From assembly GCA_041574955.1 (NCBI GenBank), contig JBFGNS010000072.1, forward strand, positions 1 to 22,095: DNA of 22,095 bases. Reading direction: 5' to 3'. Position 1 is the stretch's first letter, and each line of letters begins with the position of its first letter. The DNA is from CALZJC01 sp041574955 (GTDB lineage Bacteria > Acidobacteriota > Thermoanaerobaculia > Multivoradales > JAHEKO01). Positions 21,062 to 22,095 of the stretch are shown one piece after another. Both the position numbers and the translations under genes were made by a program. Below the pieces are notes generated by a model. That model did not search any database. It saw only the letters and a program-made list of their open reading frames with translations, and was not told the origin of the DNA.

Positions 21062-21742
21062 TTGCGCCGCATCGCCACCGCTATCGCGATCCTGCTGAGC
21101 GGCACCGCCGCAGCGGTGGGTGCCGGTATCGACCACCTTGTCCTCGGTGCCGCCGATCTGGAGGCCGGCATGCGGGAGTTTCACGCCCTGACCGGGGTGG
21201 AGCCCGTCCGCGGCGGCGAGCATCCCGGGGCCGGTACGCGCAACGCCCTGGCCTCGCTCGGTCCCGGGATCTACATCGAGATCCTCGCCCCGGTGCCCGG
21301 CGTCGCCCAGAACCCGATGCTGCCGGACCTGGCGTCGCTCGACCGGCTGACCCCGGTGATGTGGGCGGTCGCGGTGGACGACGCGCGCGCCGCGGCGGAG
21401 CGGCTCGGCGCGGCGGGCTACCCGGCCTGGGGCCCGGTGGGCGGCTCGCGGCGGCTGCCCGACGGCGGACTGCTCGAGTGGCAGGTCGTGGTGGTGCCGT
21501 TCGCCACCTCCTACCTGCCGTTCTTCATCGACTGGTCCGAGGGCTCCTCCCACCCGTCGACCACCAGCCCGGGCGGCTGCTCGCTGGCTGAGGTGAGGAT
21601 CACCGACCCCGAGCCGGAGAGGCTCGCCCGCCTCGTCGAGGAGCTCGGCCTCGAGGTGACGGTCGAGCAGCGCGAGGTCGCCGGGCTGAGCTTCGTCATC
21701 GACTGCCCGCCGGGCAGCACCGAGTTCCACGGCGAACGGTAG
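21062..21742 (+). CDS. Exported VOC/glyoxalase-like domain protein
   Basis: The product has 226 residues. The start is TTG at 21062, chosen because GGGGGAG lies about 6 nt upstream and the first residues then form a signal peptide (RRIATAIAILLSGTAAAVGA). The mature part opens with IDHLVLGAADLEAGMREFHA and TGVEP, the usual beta-alpha-beta start of a glyoxalase/VOC module. It continues with GIYIEILAP, WAVAVDDARAAAERLGAAGY and LLEWQVVVVPF. This is the 'glyoxalase-like domain' type (PF13468-like) in which His and Glu residues can hold a metal, as in VOC enzymes; neither activity nor substrate can be deduced. An exported member is less common than the cytoplasmic ones. Confidence 0.8.
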   Translation: MRRIATAIAILLSGTAAAVGAGIDHLVLGAADLEAGMREFHALTGVEPVRGGEHPGAGTRNALASLGPGIYIEILAPVPGVAQNPMLPDLASLDRLTPVMWAVAVDDARAAAERLGAAGYPAWGPVGGSRRLPDGGLLEWQVVVVPFATSYLPFFIDWSEGSSHPSTTSPGGCSLAEVRITDPEPERLARLVEELGLEVTVEQREVAGLSFVIDCPPGSTEFHGER

Positions 21743-21767
21743 TCGCGGCCATCACCCTCGACGACGG

Positions 21768-22095
21768 TCAGCGGGCGCCGTCGCTACCGACGACGTCCAC
21801 GGCCACCATCTCCTGGTGGTTTCTGACGTAGATGGTGCGGCCGGCGAAGCTGGGCGGAGCGAACGCCGGGCTGCGGCCCAGCACGTCGAGCGAGGCCCGC
21901 TCGCGAAAGCCCTCGGGGTCGGCCGCGACGACGCGCAGGCGGCCCGACATCTGCTCGAGGATCACCAGGTGGCCGTCGACCAGGATGAGAGAGCCCTCGG
22001 CGAGCGGCTGGCGCCAGCGCACCGCTTCGCCCACGACGTCGAGACACACCAGCTGGTCCTTCCCCAGCCCGTAGAGCGAGCCGAAGCGGTGCACG
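21768..22095 (-). CDS. C-terminal part of a PQQ-type beta-propeller protein (5' end outside window)
   Basis: The minus-strand frame is open from the right edge to TGA at 21770-21768, leaving 108 residues. A GTG at 22094 is only an internal codon. It contains two propeller blades: LYGLGKDQLVCLDVVGEAVRW with LILVDGHLVILEQMSGRLRV, then SPAFAPPSFAGRTIYVRN ending MVAVDVVGSDGAR. The LVCLD..G..W and ...IYVRN...VAVD pattern is that of PQQ-binding-like/BamB-like repeats. Many such acidobacterial proteins are exported and do not use PQQ. The enzyme or scaffold role cannot be judged without the rest. Confidence 0.8.
   Translation of the reverse strand, partial: VHRFGSLYGLGKDQLVCLDVVGEAVRWRQPLAEGSLILVDGHLVILEQMSGRLRVVAADPEGFRERASLDVLGRSPAFAPPSFAGRTIYVRNHQEMVAVDVVGSDGAR

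Noticed and set aside
1..22095. CRISPR arrays, tRNA or rRNA genes, insertion sequences and phage genes
   Set aside because: No spaced repeats, cloverleaf sequences, rRNA signatures, transposase motifs or terminal inverted repeats were recognised. The two direct repeats found lie inside coding genes.

Overview
The window is about 22 kb of very GC-rich bacterial DNA with closely packed genes on both strands. It looks like a chromosome segment from an Acidobacteriota-type organism (Holophagae/Thermoanaerobaculia-like is my guess). The pointers are a Ser/Thr kinase fused to a TolB/PD40 propeller, a zinc-ribbon Ser/Thr kinase with a large membrane tail, a secreted 'VWFA-related Acidobacterial' type protein, a histidine-rich secreted TPR protein, and start codons often lying only 10-35 nt after a TACAAT/TGCTA-like -10 box. 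This placement is inferred from gene content; no marker gene is present. I saw no tRNA, rRNA, CRISPR, transposase or phage gene.

Layout. 1-329: tail of a surface protein with MopE-type acidic Cys repeats. 594-3323 and 3456-6218: two eukaryote-like Ser/Thr kinases with different sensor parts. 6236-6769: DinB/YfiT-type metal enzyme, probably co-transcribed with the second kinase. 6817-8325 (-): astacin metalloprotease with a C-terminal six-repeat domain and no visible signal peptide. 8555-8956: small zinc-ribbon membrane protein. 8971-9192 (-): frameshifted gene tail. 9196-9930 (-): double-cupin lipoprotein. 10171-10650: PrcB-like lipoprotein. 10707-12455 (-): VWA-type secreted protein. 12668-14374 (-): secreted TPR protein. 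14528-16381: glycogen branching enzyme GlgB, convergent with a CBS-pair protein at 16378-16809 (-). About 16829-17074: SecD-like gene tail. 17124-18206: membrane protein with two RanBP2-type zinc fingers. 18345-20941: tight operon of a GbsR/MarR-type regulator, a polyprenyl diphosphate synthase and a DAHP synthase. 21062-21742: exported glyoxalase-like protein. 21768-22095 (-): C-terminal part of a PQQ-type beta-propeller protein.

How it fits together. The clearest functional unit is 18286-20941. A canonical promoter overlaps a perfect inverted repeat, then come the regulator, a long-chain prenyl diphosphate synthase and the first enzyme of the shikimate pathway. These supply the two halves of an isoprenoid quinone (prenyl tail and chorismate-derived ring), so I read it as a self-regulated quinone-precursor operon. 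The rest is a typical acidobacterial mix of signalling and envelope genes with little operon structure. Most convergent pairs are separated by GC-rich hairpins without a U tract. Several intergenic gaps hold 3' ends of genes that have lost their 5' parts (dppC-like, SecD-like and one unidentified), which suggests past gene replacement.
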